Positions 43,804-51,849 of a DNA stretch of 64,000 nucleotides are shown here, piece by piece. The notes beneath the pieces were generated by a model. That model saw only the letters and a program-made list of their open reading frames with translations, ran no database searches and was not told where the DNA came from. Each line of letters begins with the position of its first letter. The first letter of the stretch is position 1. Origin of the DNA: Candidatus Baltobacteraceae bacterium (lineage in GTDB: Bacteria > Vulcanimicrobiota > Vulcanimicrobiia > Vulcanimicrobiales > Vulcanimicrobiaceae); the NCBI GenBank assembly GCA_036489885.1, contig DASXEW010000001.1:186001-250000 (forward strand), read 5' to 3'. The position numbers and the translations under genes were made by a program.

Positions 43804-45140
43804 CCACGTCAGTGGAACGCGTCGTCTCGGCCGTCGACAAGGGCATCGTACGCGATGTTCTGACGCGCCTGGTAGATACGCCGAGTCCGACCGGCCACGA
43901 GATGGCAATCGCGCAACTGCTCGCGGAGATTTTCCGAGAATATAAGCTCGAAACGCGGTTGCAAAACATCTACGACGAGCGCTACAACGTCGTCGGCCGC
44001 ATGCCGGGTACGGGAGGTGGTCCCACGCTGTTGTTCAGCGGTCACCTCGACACGTCCGTACGCGGGGACGAGGACTACTTGAGCGGAATCGGTTGGAAAA
44101 ATAAGGCTGTTCTTGACGGCGATTGGCTTTACGGCAACGGCGCGTTCAACATGAAGAACGGTTTCGCAAGCTTTATCGCAGCCATCGCAGCGATGCGTTC
44201 TTGCGACATAAAATTGCCGGGCGACATTATCGTGGCCGGAACCGCTGGAGAAATCGAGATGGCGCCGGTGGATGAGTTCGAAGGCCGCGAGTACGACGGA
44301 TACGGGACCGGCATGTGGCACCTGGTTAGTCACGGAGTTGCCGCCGATGTGCACGTGCTTCCGGAACCGACCGGCCTAAACGTACACGTCGGCATGTTCG
44401 GAACGGTGTGGGCAAAGATTACGACGCACGGGGCGTTCGCGCACACGGCCTGGTCGGCATCGCAGCCGAGTGCGATCAAGCGTATGCGGCCGATGCTCGA
44501 TGCAATCGAGTCGTGGGCACCGGAATACAGAAAGCGCAACGCCTTTATGGGCGTCGAGCCGGCGGTCAACGTTGCGGCTATTCGCGGAGGGCTTCCCTGG
44601 CGCGCCGCGCGCACGCCGAATCTGTGTCGTCTCTACGTCGACGTGCGCATTCCGCCACCAGTTTTTCCTCTCGACGTGCAGCTCGAGCTGCGTGATCTTG
44701 TCGCAGCCGTCGCAGCGCGCGAGAAATTTGACATCGAGATCGAATTCTACATGTCTCGACCCGGCACGCTCGTATCGCCGTCGCATCCGGTTGTTCGGAG
44801 CGTTGCTGACGCGCATCAGAGCCTGACGGGAAGCGACCCGCACGTTTCGTTCGCGCCGCCGTTCTGTACGGATGCAATCGACAGCAATCGTTTTGGAATT
44901 CCAACTGTGGTCTACGGCGCCGGCGGGCGTTCGCGGGCGGCAACTTCGAAGAACGGCAGCGCGGATATGAGCACCGATGCGCGGGCGTTCGACGGAGAGT
45001 ACGTTTCCATCTCAGACGTCGCAACCGCGGGACAGGTCTTCGCCCAATCCGCGATTGAGATTTGCTCGAAAAACCGGGCCGAATTCGTTCGCGGGCGTGG
45101 ACTGATGCCCGCAGTCGACCTTCAGGAGGCACGCACGTGA
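43800..45140 (+). CDS. M20-family hydrolase with apparent loss of metal ligands
   Basis: A 446-residue protein with the ArgE/DapE/carboxypeptidase G2 fold. SGHLDTS keeps the first His and Asp, and LPEPTGLNVHVG keeps a Glu ligand. The usual bridging Asp (GRGAxDMKGG) is Asn here (NGAFNMKNG). The usual Glu-Glu pair appears as AGEIEM. The C-terminal His of the AH-x-x-x-EYV block seems to be Phe (ARAFDGEYVSIS). A dinuclear zinc site as in characterised peptidases therefore looks impaired; it may use one metal, do other chemistry or bind only. It overlaps the regulator gene (ATGA) and the binding-protein gene (GTGA). Confidence 0.85.
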   Translation: MTTSVERVVSAVDKGIVRDVLTRLVDTPSPTGHEMAIAQLLAEIFREYKLETRLQNIYDERYNVVGRMPGTGGGPTLLFSGHLDTSVRGDEDYLSGIGWKNKAVLDGDWLYGNGAFNMKNGFASFIAAIAAMRSCDIKLPGDIIVAGTAGEIEMAPVDEFEGREYDGYGTGMWHLVSHGVAADVHVLPEPTGLNVHVGMFGTVWAKITTHGAFAHTAWSASQPSAIKRMRPMLDAIESWAPEYRKRNAFMGVEPAVNVAAIRGGLPWRAARTPNLCRLYVDVRIPPPVFPLDVQLELRDLVAAVAAREKFDIEIEFYMSRPGTLVSPSHPVVRSVADAHQSLTGSDPHVSFAPPFCTDAIDSNRFGIPTVVYGAGGRSRAATSKNGSADMSTDARAFDGEYVSISDVATAGQVFAQSAIEICSKNRAEFVRGRGLMPAVDLQEART

Positions 45141-46108
45141 ATAACACATCCAAGCAAAACATCTCTCGTCGGGCGGTAATTGCAGCTGGCGCAGCTGCGG
45201 CTGCGACCTTTAGTTCCATTAACGTCGTTCGAGCGCAAGCGAAGTTGCGCAAGCTGAACATCGTGCTCGGTACGACGCCGCAGTTCGGTAACGTAATCGT
45301 CGGATTACAAAAGGGATTCTACGAGAAAGAAGGCTTGCCGGCGGAGATCACCTACTTCACGAGCGGCTCGGCCGCGACGCAAGCATTCCGAACCGGAAAC
45401 GGCGACGTTGCCGTGGCCGGCGATCTCCCTTCGCTCCGATTGTGGACGGGTGGCGACGGAGTTGGTCTGTGTCCGCAAGCGCACTATGATTTGAGCATCA
45501 TCGTCACGCGCGATTCGATCAAGAACGCGCAGGACATGAAGGGTAAGAAGATCGGGATTCTGCTCGGATCCACGTCCGAATATTTCATTCAAAAATACGT
45601 CACAAAAGCCGGCATGACGATGAACGATATCCAGGCGATCAACTTGACGCCGGCGGAGATGGTAACCGGACTGGATCGCGGCGATATCGACGGCTTCGTA
45701 CTGTGGCAGCCGTTCGGTTGGAAGGCCGTTGACACGATCAAAGGCGTGCACATCCTGACCGATGCCGGACCATATTTCCAAGAATGGGAAGCCTGCACCG
45801 TCAATAAAACCTATGCGGCGACGCACCAACCGGAGCTTGCCGCATTTGTGAGAGGCCTGCGAGCGGCCGGCAAGTGGATCCCTGGCAATCTCGATGACGC
45901 GGGGCAAGCGGTCGCGCAAGCGCTGCGTACGCAAGACGTTGCGACCATGAAGAAGCAGCTCGGTCTCATCAACTGGGATTTGAATTTCACGCCGAAGTTC
46001 AGAAGCGATATGGACCAGCTTGCGGGCTTTATCAAGACGAAGATCGACTGGAGCACGATGTTCGATCCTCGTTCCTTACGCCAAGTGGATTCGTCGCTCG
46101 TTTCTTGA
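45137..46108 (+). CDS. ABC transporter substrate-binding protein (NitT/TauT/SsuA-like), Tat signal
   Basis: A 323-residue exported binding protein. The leader ISRRAVIAAGAAAAATFSS has twin Arg followed by a hydrophobic stretch, suggesting export by Tat or Sec. The mature part follows the NMT1/SsuA plan: LRKLNIVLGTTPQFGNVIVG, QKGFYEKEGLPAEITYF, GNGDVAVAGDLPSL and GKKIGILLGSTSEYFIQKYV. Such proteins bind sulfonates, nitrate, pyrimidine precursors or similar small anions. GTG 45137 overlaps the M20 stop, with AGGAGG about 8 nt upstream. Confidence 0.93.
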   Translation: MNNTSKQNISRRAVIAAGAAAAATFSSINVVRAQAKLRKLNIVLGTTPQFGNVIVGLQKGFYEKEGLPAEITYFTSGSAATQAFRTGNGDVAVAGDLPSLRLWTGGDGVGLCPQAHYDLSIIVTRDSIKNAQDMKGKKIGILLGSTSEYFIQKYVTKAGMTMNDIQAINLTPAEMVTGLDRGDIDGFVLWQPFGWKAVDTIKGVHILTDAGPYFQEWEACTVNKTYAATHQPELAAFVRGLRAAGKWIPGNLDDAGQAVAQALRTQDVATMKKQLGLINWDLNFTPKFRSDMDQLAGFIKTKIDWSTMFDPRSLRQVDSSLVS

Positions 46109-46926
46109 CCAGCGTTTCGAGCCAGCCAAACTGGTCGACGGTAGCGTTTCGGGACGTCTCCAAACTCTATCGTGATTCACGGGGAGCCGAGTACGCGGCG
46201 GTCGAGGGTATCTCGCTCGACGTTACGCGCGGCTCTTTTCATTGCTTGCTCGGGCCGAGCGGTTGCGGCAAGACGACCTTGCTCAACATCGTGGCGGGCT
46301 TCGAAGCCCCGAGCTTGGGCAAGATCTCTTTCGTTTCTGCGGACGGAAGCGAGACGAAGATTGCGGGTCCCGGCGCCGACCGTTCGGTAATCTTTCAGGA
46401 CTCGACGGCAGCCTTGTTCCCGTGGCTCAACGTTCAGGAAAACGTAGCCTTCGGTCCAAAGCTGCGTCACGCGTCGATTGCGGATTTCGAACCGCGCTTG
46501 CGCGCGACGCTGGCACTCGTCGGCCTCGAACAGCACGCGCACAAATTCCCTTACGAGCTCTCCGGAGGGATGCGACAGCGCTTGCAGATCGCGCGCGCCT
46601 TGATCATGGATCCTGAGATGATGCTGATGGACGAGCCGCTTGCGGCGCTCGACGCCATCACGAAGCGCGCGATGCAGCGCGAGCTGGTCCGCATTTGGTC
46701 TGAAACCGGTCGTACCGTCGTTTATGTAACGCACGATATCGCCGAAGCGCTGCTGCTCGCGACACGTATCACCGTTATGAGCAACGGGCCAAAGGCGAAA
46801 ATAAAGGCCGATCTTCCGATCGACTTACCGCGTCCGCGCGATCCTGCAGATCCGGCTTTTGCACGCTACGTCAGAGAGCTGGAAAACCTCATCGATGAGA
46901 GCGCCCAGGTCGCGGCAAGCGCATGA
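46105..46926 (+). CDS. ABC transporter ATP-binding protein (SsuB/TauB-like)
   Basis: A 273-residue ATPase of the importer. Walker A is GPSGCGKTTLLNIVAGFEAP (~47). The Q-loop is VIFQDSTAALFPWL, the signature LSGGMRQRLQIARAL, Walker B MLMDEPLAALD and the switch VYVTHDIAEAL. FQD...LFPWL is typical of nitrate/sulfonate/taurine systems. TTG 46105 overlaps the binding-protein stop by 4 bp, and its end overlaps the permease start. Confidence 0.95.
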   Translation: MTSVSSQPNWSTVAFRDVSKLYRDSRGAEYAAVEGISLDVTRGSFHCLLGPSGCGKTTLLNIVAGFEAPSLGKISFVSADGSETKIAGPGADRSVIFQDSTAALFPWLNVQENVAFGPKLRHASIADFEPRLRATLALVGLEQHAHKFPYELSGGMRQRLQIARALIMDPEMMLMDEPLAALDAITKRAMQRELVRIWSETGRTVVYVTHDIAEALLLATRITVMSNGPKAKIKADLPIDLPRPRDPADPAFARYVRELENLIDESAQVAASA

Positions 46927-47693
46927 GCCCCGGGACGCGCAGAGCCTTGATGGCGGTGATCTCGCTAACGGCGTTCCTCGTCATTTGGCAGCTCGCGGAC
47001 ATGTATTGGTTCAATCCGCGTTTGGTACCCAGCCCCGCGACGACGTTTGTAAGCGCGTGGCAGATGCTCCGCACCGGCGATTTGGAAGCGAACGTCGGCA
47101 TCAGTCTATGGCGAATTCTCGTCGGCTACGTAGCAGGGTGCGTGCTCGGAATCATTTTAGGCGGCATCATCGGACGGGTTGCAATCATTCGTGATCTGGC
47201 CGATCCGATACTCGAGATGATCCGGCCGGTTTCGCCCGTCGCGATCGTTCCGCTCGCGATGCTGTGGTTTGGTATCGGCGAGACCTCGAAATATTTCGTC
47301 ATCGGTTACGCGTCGGTTATCGTCGTGCTGCTCAATACCGCCGCCGGCGTTTCGCGCACGCCGCGCTCGCGCGTTCGTGCGGCATTGTCGCTCGGCGCGA
47401 CGAACATGCAAGTCTTCTTGCGTGTCGTCCTTCCGTCAGCCGTTCCCTACGTGCTGACCGGGATGCGCGTCGCGCTCGGTTTCGCATTCATGGGCGTTGT
47501 CGCTGCCGAGCTCATCGGTGCGCATCGCGGCATCGGCTTCCTGATCATGAACTCGCAGATGCTGATGGAGACCGACCAGCTCTTCGTCGGCCTGCTTGCG
47601 CTTAGCGTCGTCGGCGCCGCAACCGATCGACTCTTCCGCTACATCCTCGATCGTAGCATGAAGCGCTACATGCAATTCCTCGAGGAGTCTTAG
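46923..47693 (+). CDS. ABC transporter permease (SsuC/TauC-like)
   Basis: A 256-residue inner-membrane subunit with about six hydrophobic helices. The cytoplasmic EAA loop is AALSLGATNMQVFLRVVLPS. RPVSPVAIVPLAMLWFGIGE and the end RHGIGFLI-like HRGIGFLIMNSQMLMETDQL are typical of the NitT/TauT family. Last gene of the plus-strand arm; its stop overlaps the convergent N-acetyltransferase by 4 bp. Confidence 0.95.
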   Translation: MSPGTRRALMAVISLTAFLVIWQLADMYWFNPRLVPSPATTFVSAWQMLRTGDLEANVGISLWRILVGYVAGCVLGIILGGIIGRVAIIRDLADPILEMIRPVSPVAIVPLAMLWFGIGETSKYFVIGYASVIVVLLNTAAGVSRTPRSRVRAALSLGATNMQVFLRVVLPSAVPYVLTGMRVALGFAFMGVVAAELIGAHRGIGFLIMNSQMLMETDQLFVGLLALSVVGAATDRLFRYILDRSMKRYMQFLEES

Positions 47694-48487
47694 TCCCACT
47701 CCGGGATTGCGGGAATACGTAACGTGTCGAACTCCGGTAGATCGAAGCCGTAGTGCTCGACCAGTAGATTGCGGAATGCGCGCCGGTCGGCAAGCTGCAT
47801 CGGCATCACATCGTCCCCGTCGTGGAATGTAATATCGCGATTCATGACCGAAACGCGACCGGTCGGCGTCACGATGCTCATCATGATGAGTTGCCTGAAC
47901 GGCGAGGTGGGATGGGTCGACGTCATATGGTTGCCCATCTCGAAGTCGATGGGGTTGTTGACCTCCTCGTAGTCCGACACCCAGCCGTCTACATCCGTTC
48001 CGTCGCGCTTGAATCGTAAGATGATGTTGCGGCCTTCGCGTGCGATCCAGTGCGTCGCGTTTTCAGCGCTGCCCTCGAGCGGCACAGGAAATCGTGCGCC
48101 GCTGCCTCCGAAGCCGGGATCGACGACGAATTTCCCCTCCGGAAGCGTCACGACGAGAAACATGTGCGTGCGCGGTGCTTCGGTCGGCTGCAAGAACAGG
48201 ACGACGCGTGCAGCGTGCCGTTCGACCGAAAAGCCAAGCTGCTCCAAGACCGCGCCCAACAGCGTCGAGTGCTCGAAGCAATAGCCGCCACGTTTTGCGG
48301 CCACGAGCTTCTTTTGGAGCGAATCGAGATCGAGTCGAACGCCGCGGCCAAGCAGCACGTCGAGATTCTCAAACGGGATGCGCGACATGTGCCCCATTTG
48401 AATTGCACCGAGCGTCGCAAGCGTCGGCTCGCGCGATCCGTCGTAACCGATGCGCGTGAAATATGCGTTGAGATCGATGTCCGGCAT
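47690..48487 (-). CDS. nat: Arylamine N-acetyltransferase
   Basis: A 265-residue NAT that transfers acetyl from acetyl-CoA to arylamines or hydrazines. The Cys-His-Asp triad is C70 (RGGYCFEHSTLL), H108 (RTHMFLVV) and D123 (FVVDPGFGG). The N-terminal helix bundle (YFTRIGYDG, IPFENLDVLLGRGV) is standard. It lies 16 bp downstream of eamA on the same strand, but a dispersed repeat occupies that gap and may terminate the upstream transcript. In environmental bacteria NATs are often linked to aromatic or xenobiotic metabolism. Confidence 0.94.
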   Translation of the reverse strand: MPDIDLNAYFTRIGYDGSREPTLATLGAIQMGHMSRIPFENLDVLLGRGVRLDLDSLQKKLVAAKRGGYCFEHSTLLGAVLEQLGFSVERHAARVVLFLQPTEAPRTHMFLVVTLPEGKFVVDPGFGGSGARFPVPLEGSAENATHWIAREGRNIILRFKRDGTDVDGWVSDYEEVNNPIDFEMGNHMTSTHPTSPFRQLIMMSIVTPTGRVSVMNRDITFHDGDDVMPMQLADRRAFRNLLVEHYGFDLPEFDTLRIPAIPEWD

Positions 48488-48494
48488 TATCTCT

Positions 48495-48540
48495 GTCCCT
48501 CGACTACGGAGCGCTCTGCGCTCCTACGCTCGGGATGACA
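48495..48540. repeat. Dispersed 46-bp repeat, copy C, overlapping the end of eamA
   Basis: A full copy (GTCCCTCGACTACGG ... CTCGGGATGACA) with a hairpin GGAGCGC-TCT-GCGCTCC at its centre. Compared with the copy at 23685-23730, the arms differ but remain complementary. Bases 48504-48540 also encode the last 11-12 residues and stop codon of eamA. Confidence 0.8.
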
Positions 48541-49406
48541 ACCTTAGAGCGTTGTTCTCCCGGCAGGTTCACGACGAGAAGCGCGAGCAGCATGCAGAAA
48601 ATCCCAGCCCATTGCAGCGGCTCGGGGCGCTCGCCGACCAGGAAATACGCGCTGACGATCGCGATGACCGGAATTGCGAGCGCGCTCATCCCGGCCGTGA
48701 CGGCGGGCAGCCGTTTCACCACCCAAAACCATAAGAGCCACGAGCAGACTGCCGTTACGATGACGTTGAAGACGAACACGAACGTTAGCAAGGCGTTCCA
48801 CTGCATCGGCCGCTCGTGCGCGAAGAGCGCAGCGAGACCGAGCGGGATGATCGCGACGAGGTTCTGCCACGTGATCATCACCATGGGGTCGACGGTGTAG
48901 CGCTCGATCGTCCATTTCCAGACGACGGTTCCGAGCGCCCAACAGATTCCGCCGGCCATCGCAAACACGGCGCCGACCTCGGAGACACGCGAGCCGTGAC
49001 CCGCAATGATGATAGCGAGGCCGATCGCACCGAGCCCAACGGAGATCCACTGCCGTAGCTTGAGCTCTTCGTGCAAGATCAAACGCGCGAAGAGCACCGT
49101 CCAGAACGGCATCGTGTAAGCGAAGATCGTGGCCTTCGTCGCGCCGCTGTCAGCGACGGCGATGACCGAGAAGCCGTTCATCCCCACGCCCTGAAGCAAT
49201 CCGATCAACGCGAGCGGCACGAAGGGCGCAGGGTTCAGCGAACGCCGCAACACGAGCATTAGCACGACGAGCATCGCGCCTGCCAGAATCGTGCGCAGAG
49301 CAATGAATTCGAGCGGCCCGGTATAGGGAAGAACGAGCCGCCACAACGACCAGTTCAGACCCCAGGCGAACCAGAGGGCGACGAGGCCTAGGAGCGCTCC
49401 CCTCAA
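48504..49406 (-). CDS. EamA/DMT-family transporter, C-terminus made by a repeat
   Basis: A 300-residue inner-membrane protein with ten hydrophobic helices in two EamA halves (LWFAWGLNWSLWRLVLPYTG at the start, AIPVIAIVSAYFLVGERPEP in the second half). DMT proteins mostly export amino acids, purines or metabolites. It is the last gene of the minus-strand array after the nitrile hydratase alpha gene, overlapping it by 4 bp. The last residues (VVIPSVGAQSAP) are encoded by a dispersed repeat, so the original end was probably replaced. Confidence 0.92.
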   Translation of the reverse strand: MRGALLGLVALWFAWGLNWSLWRLVLPYTGPLEFIALRTILAGAMLVVLMLVLRRSLNPAPFVPLALIGLLQGVGMNGFSVIAVADSGATKATIFAYTMPFWTVLFARLILHEELKLRQWISVGLGAIGLAIIIAGHGSRVSEVGAVFAMAGGICWALGTVVWKWTIERYTVDPMVMITWQNLVAIIPLGLAALFAHERPMQWNALLTFVFVFNVIVTAVCSWLLWFWVVKRLPAVTAGMSALAIPVIAIVSAYFLVGERPEPLQWAGIFCMLLALLVVNLPGEQRSKVVIPSVGAQSAP

Positions 49407-50026
49407 ATGGCGATCGGTTCGTTCGCTTGTGCCACGCCGATCATCGAATCGCGCGTTACGAGCTCGGCGAGTTTGTCTTCGCTCCAGCCTTCAGTTCCCG
49501 ACGGACGCATCGGGAGCACGAGATACCGCATGTCGGCGGTGCTGTCATGGACGCGCACCGCGACGCCGTCATTGACGTGAAGACCGAACTCGTGCAGCAC
49601 TTTGCGCGGCTCACGAGCGGTGCGTGAGCGATAGGCTTTGCTCTTGTACCACGCCGGCGGAATGCCAAGCAACATCTTCGGATAGCACGAGCAGAGCGTG
49701 CAGACGATGACGTTGTGCGCCTGCGGCGTGTTCTCGACGACGACCAGCTTGAGCGACCCGACGTCGATTCCGAGCTCTGCGCAAGCTTTAGTCCCATCGG
49801 CCGACAGGCGCTTCTTGAATTCCGGATCGACCCACGCACGCGCGACGACCTTCGCCCCAAGATTCGGCCCGCGGGAATCCATGATGTCGATCGCTGCCGT
49901 GACCTTTTCTGACGGGAGCACGTTTTTCTCGGCGAGTAGCTCGATGACGGCTGCCGTTAGCTTCTCGTGATACGAGCTCGGCAGATGATGCTCGGGGTGA
50001 TGTGGGTGGTCGTGATCGTCGCTCAT
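49403..50026 (-). CDS. Cobalt-type nitrile hydratase alpha subunit (or thiocyanate hydrolase gamma-like)
   Basis: A 207-residue protein beginning with a His-rich tail (DDHDHPHHPEHH), which may hold metal. The active-site claw is V-C109-T-L-C112-S-C114 in HNVIVCTLCSCYP. The Thr variant marks low-spin Co(III) enzymes, and C112 and C114 are oxidised to sulfinate/sulfenate in the family. GIPPAWYKSKAYRSRTAREP and GTEGWSEDKLAELVTRDSMI are further signatures. NHase converts nitriles to amides; the related SCNase turns thiocyanate into ammonia and carbonyl sulfide. The Tyr-Pro after the claw favours NHase, not decisively. Third of three coupled subunit genes. ATG 50026 starts at MSDDHDH. Confidence 0.93.
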   Translation of the reverse strand: MSDDHDHPHHPEHHLPSSYHEKLTAAVIELLAEKNVLPSEKVTAAIDIMDSRGPNLGAKVVARAWVDPEFKKRLSADGTKACAELGIDVGSLKLVVVENTPQAHNVIVCTLCSCYPKMLLGIPPAWYKSKAYRSRTAREPRKVLHEFGLHVNDGVAVRVHDSTADMRYLVLPMRPSGTEGWSEDKLAELVTRDSMIGVAQANEPIAI

Positions 50027-50304
50027 TTGTCTGGCTCCAACCAGTGTTCGTAGATTTCGATGTCGATCGTGTCGCTGGGGCGCTCGGCGCGTCCCCACAC
50101 TTCTGTTTGCGCGAAGCGCACGCGGTAGAGCACTTTTGGATCGTCGGCACGTCCGTACGCAAGCCGCTCGGGATTGTTAAACCTTCCGCATATGCGCTCG
50201 ATCTCGCCGCGTTTCCCGCGGACGTAGTAGGGCGTGCGGATGTGCCCCGGCGGAAACCACTCGCGGACGCGAACCCGATCGCCCGGCGCGAAGCGTGCGC
50301 TCAT
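50023..50304 (-). CDS. Nitrile hydratase beta subunit, C-terminal half as a separate protein
   Basis: A 93-residue protein equal to the SH3-like C-terminal domain of NHase beta: FAPGDRVRVREWFPPGHIRT, YYVRGKRGEIERICG, KVLYRVRFAQTEVWG and IDIEIYEHWLEPDK. In ordinary NHase this is fused to the helical N-terminal domain; in thiocyanate hydrolase the two halves are separate subunits. It overlaps the preceding N-half gene and the following alpha gene by 4 bp each, so all three are made in balanced amounts. Confidence 0.92.
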   Translation of the reverse strand: MSARFAPGDRVRVREWFPPGHIRTPYYVRGKRGEIERICGRFNNPERLAYGRADDPKVLYRVRFAQTEVWGRAERPSDTIDIEIYEHWLEPDK

Positions 50305-50621
50305 TCGGCTTCTCGTTTCTCGATCTCGGCGATCTTCCCGGAAAGTTCATTGACCGAGATCACGCCCTTTTCGAGCAGCACTTCGGTGATCGCAGCAATC
50401 CAGCGTTCGTAGTACGACATGGAATCATAGGCGTCCGCACCGATGCCTTCGATCGCGCGGCGTAATTCGTCCGTACGCACCAGCGGCGGATCGAGCGTTC
50501 CGAGAGCGCGCATTAGCGCATCGACGCGCTGCTCCCAAAAATCGTTTTGATGTTCGGCGCGATCGATTTCGCCTGCCGGTTCTCCACCAAGGTCGTGCAT
50601 CCCACGCGGGTGCGAATCCAT
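50301..50621 (-). CDS. Nitrile hydratase beta subunit, N-terminal half as a separate protein
   Basis: A 106-residue helical protein. MHDLGGEPAG near the start corresponds to the NHase beta opening. FWEQRVDALMRALG and DSMSYYERWIAAITEVLLEK match the helical domain that wraps the alpha subunit. Maturation proteins of cobalt NHases (NhlE/P14K type) share this fold, so a dual role is conceivable; no other activator gene is nearby. It starts 7 bp after the argD stop, so it lies in the arginine transcript. Confidence 0.88.
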   Translation of the reverse strand: MDSHPRGMHDLGGEPAGEIDRAEHQNDFWEQRVDALMRALGTLDPPLVRTDELRRAIEGIGADAYDSMSYYERWIAAITEVLLEKGVISVNELSGKIAEIEKREAE

Positions 50622-50628
50622 AGAAAAC

Positions 50629-51849
50629 TTAGTGCTTCCGCGTGGACGCGATCACGTGCCGTAGACGGCGCAGGCCCTCGCGCAGCTCCTCTTCGTTGAT
50701 GACGAGCGGCGGGACGAAACGTAGCGTATTCGAGCCGGCCGCGTTGATCAACAGGTGTTCGCTCAGCGCAGCTTCGACGATGTCTTTCGCGGAGAACGGC
50801 TCCATGACGGGAAGGCCGACCATGAGGCCGATGCCGCGTGGGTCGCCGAACCGTTCACGATCGGCATTTGCGATCTCACGCAATTCCAAGAGCAGAATAT
50901 GGCCCATGTTGGCAACATGAACGTTAAGGTTCATGCGGTCGCGCAGATTGAGGTGCGCAAGCCCGGCCGCGCACGGAACGGGTGAACCGCCGAACGTCGT
51001 GCCGTGATCGCCGGGAAGCAGCGCCGACGCAGCCGCATCGGTGCAAAGTAACGCTCCGATCGGCAAACCGTTTGCGAGAGCCTTTGCAAGCGTGATCACG
51101 TCGGGACGTACGTTGTAGTACTCGAATGCAAAAAGCGTCCCGGTGCGTCCCATCCCGGTTTGAATCTCATCGAAAATCAGCAGCGCGCCGTGCTTGGCAG
51201 TGATCTCCCGCGCCGCTTGGAGAAACTCGTTCGTTGCCGGAAAGACGCCGCTTTCGCCCTGGACTGGCTCGATGATCAGGGCAGCCGTCTTCGAATCGAT
51301 TGCGCCCTCGAGCGCAGCGATGTCATTGAACGGCGTGAACTTGAAACCGCCGGGAAGCGGGCCGAAGCCCTCATGATATTTTGGGTTGTCGGTCGCCGAA
51401 AGCGCACCCATGGTGCGGCCGTGGAACGAATTCGTGCACGCGACGATGACGTTGCGATCGGTTTGTCCGAGACGGAACGCGCGCTTGCGCGCCAGCTTGA
51501 TCGCGGCTTCGTTCGCTTCAGCTCCGGAATTGCAGAAGAAGACGCGATCGAAACCCGAGATCTCGGCGAGTTTGTTCGCCAGCTCGCCCGCAGGTTCGTG
51601 ATGGTAGAGATTGCTGCAGTGCACGAGCGTCGCGGCTTGTGCTGCAATCGCGCCGACGATGGCCGGATGCGAATGGCCGAGCGCGCAGACCGCGATTCCG
51701 GCAACGAGGTCGAGATAACGGTCGCCGCTCTGATCGATCAGCCAGACGCCTTCACCGCGCACGAAATTGACCGGCGCACGGTTGTAGTTCTTCATCAGAT
51801 GCGGGTGGTCGATCGCCGGGAGCGAGTGGCCGCCTGAGTGGGCGATCAC
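50629..51849 (-). CDS. argD: Acetylornithine aminotransferase ArgD
   Basis: A 406-residue PLP enzyme of the class III aminotransferases, converting N-acetylglutamate semialdehyde to N-acetylornithine (and often acting in lysine synthesis). [43 protein letters not shown] and the PLP-lysine segment [17 protein letters not shown] are clear. GTG 51849 overlaps the argJ stop (GTGA). The nitrile hydratase genes follow after 7 bp. Confidence 0.96.
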   Translation of the reverse strand: MIAHSGGHSLPAIDHPHLMKNYNRAPVNFVRGEGVWLIDQSGDRYLDLVAGIAVCALGHSHPAIVGAIAAQAATLVHCSNLYHHEPAGELANKLAEISGFDRVFFCNSGAEANEAAIKLARKRAFRLGQTDRNVIVACTNSFHGRTMGALSATDNPKYHEGFGPLPGGFKFTPFNDIAALEGAIDSKTAALIIEPVQGESGVFPATNEFLQAAREITAKHGALLIFDEIQTGMGRTGTLFAFEYYNVRPDVITLAKALANGLPIGALLCTDAAASALLPGDHGTTFGGSPVPCAAGLAHLNLRDRMNLNVHVANMGHILLLELREIANADRERFGDPRGIGLMVGLPVMEPFSAKDIVEAALSEHLLINAAGSNTLRFVPPLVINEEELREGLRRLRHVIASTRKH

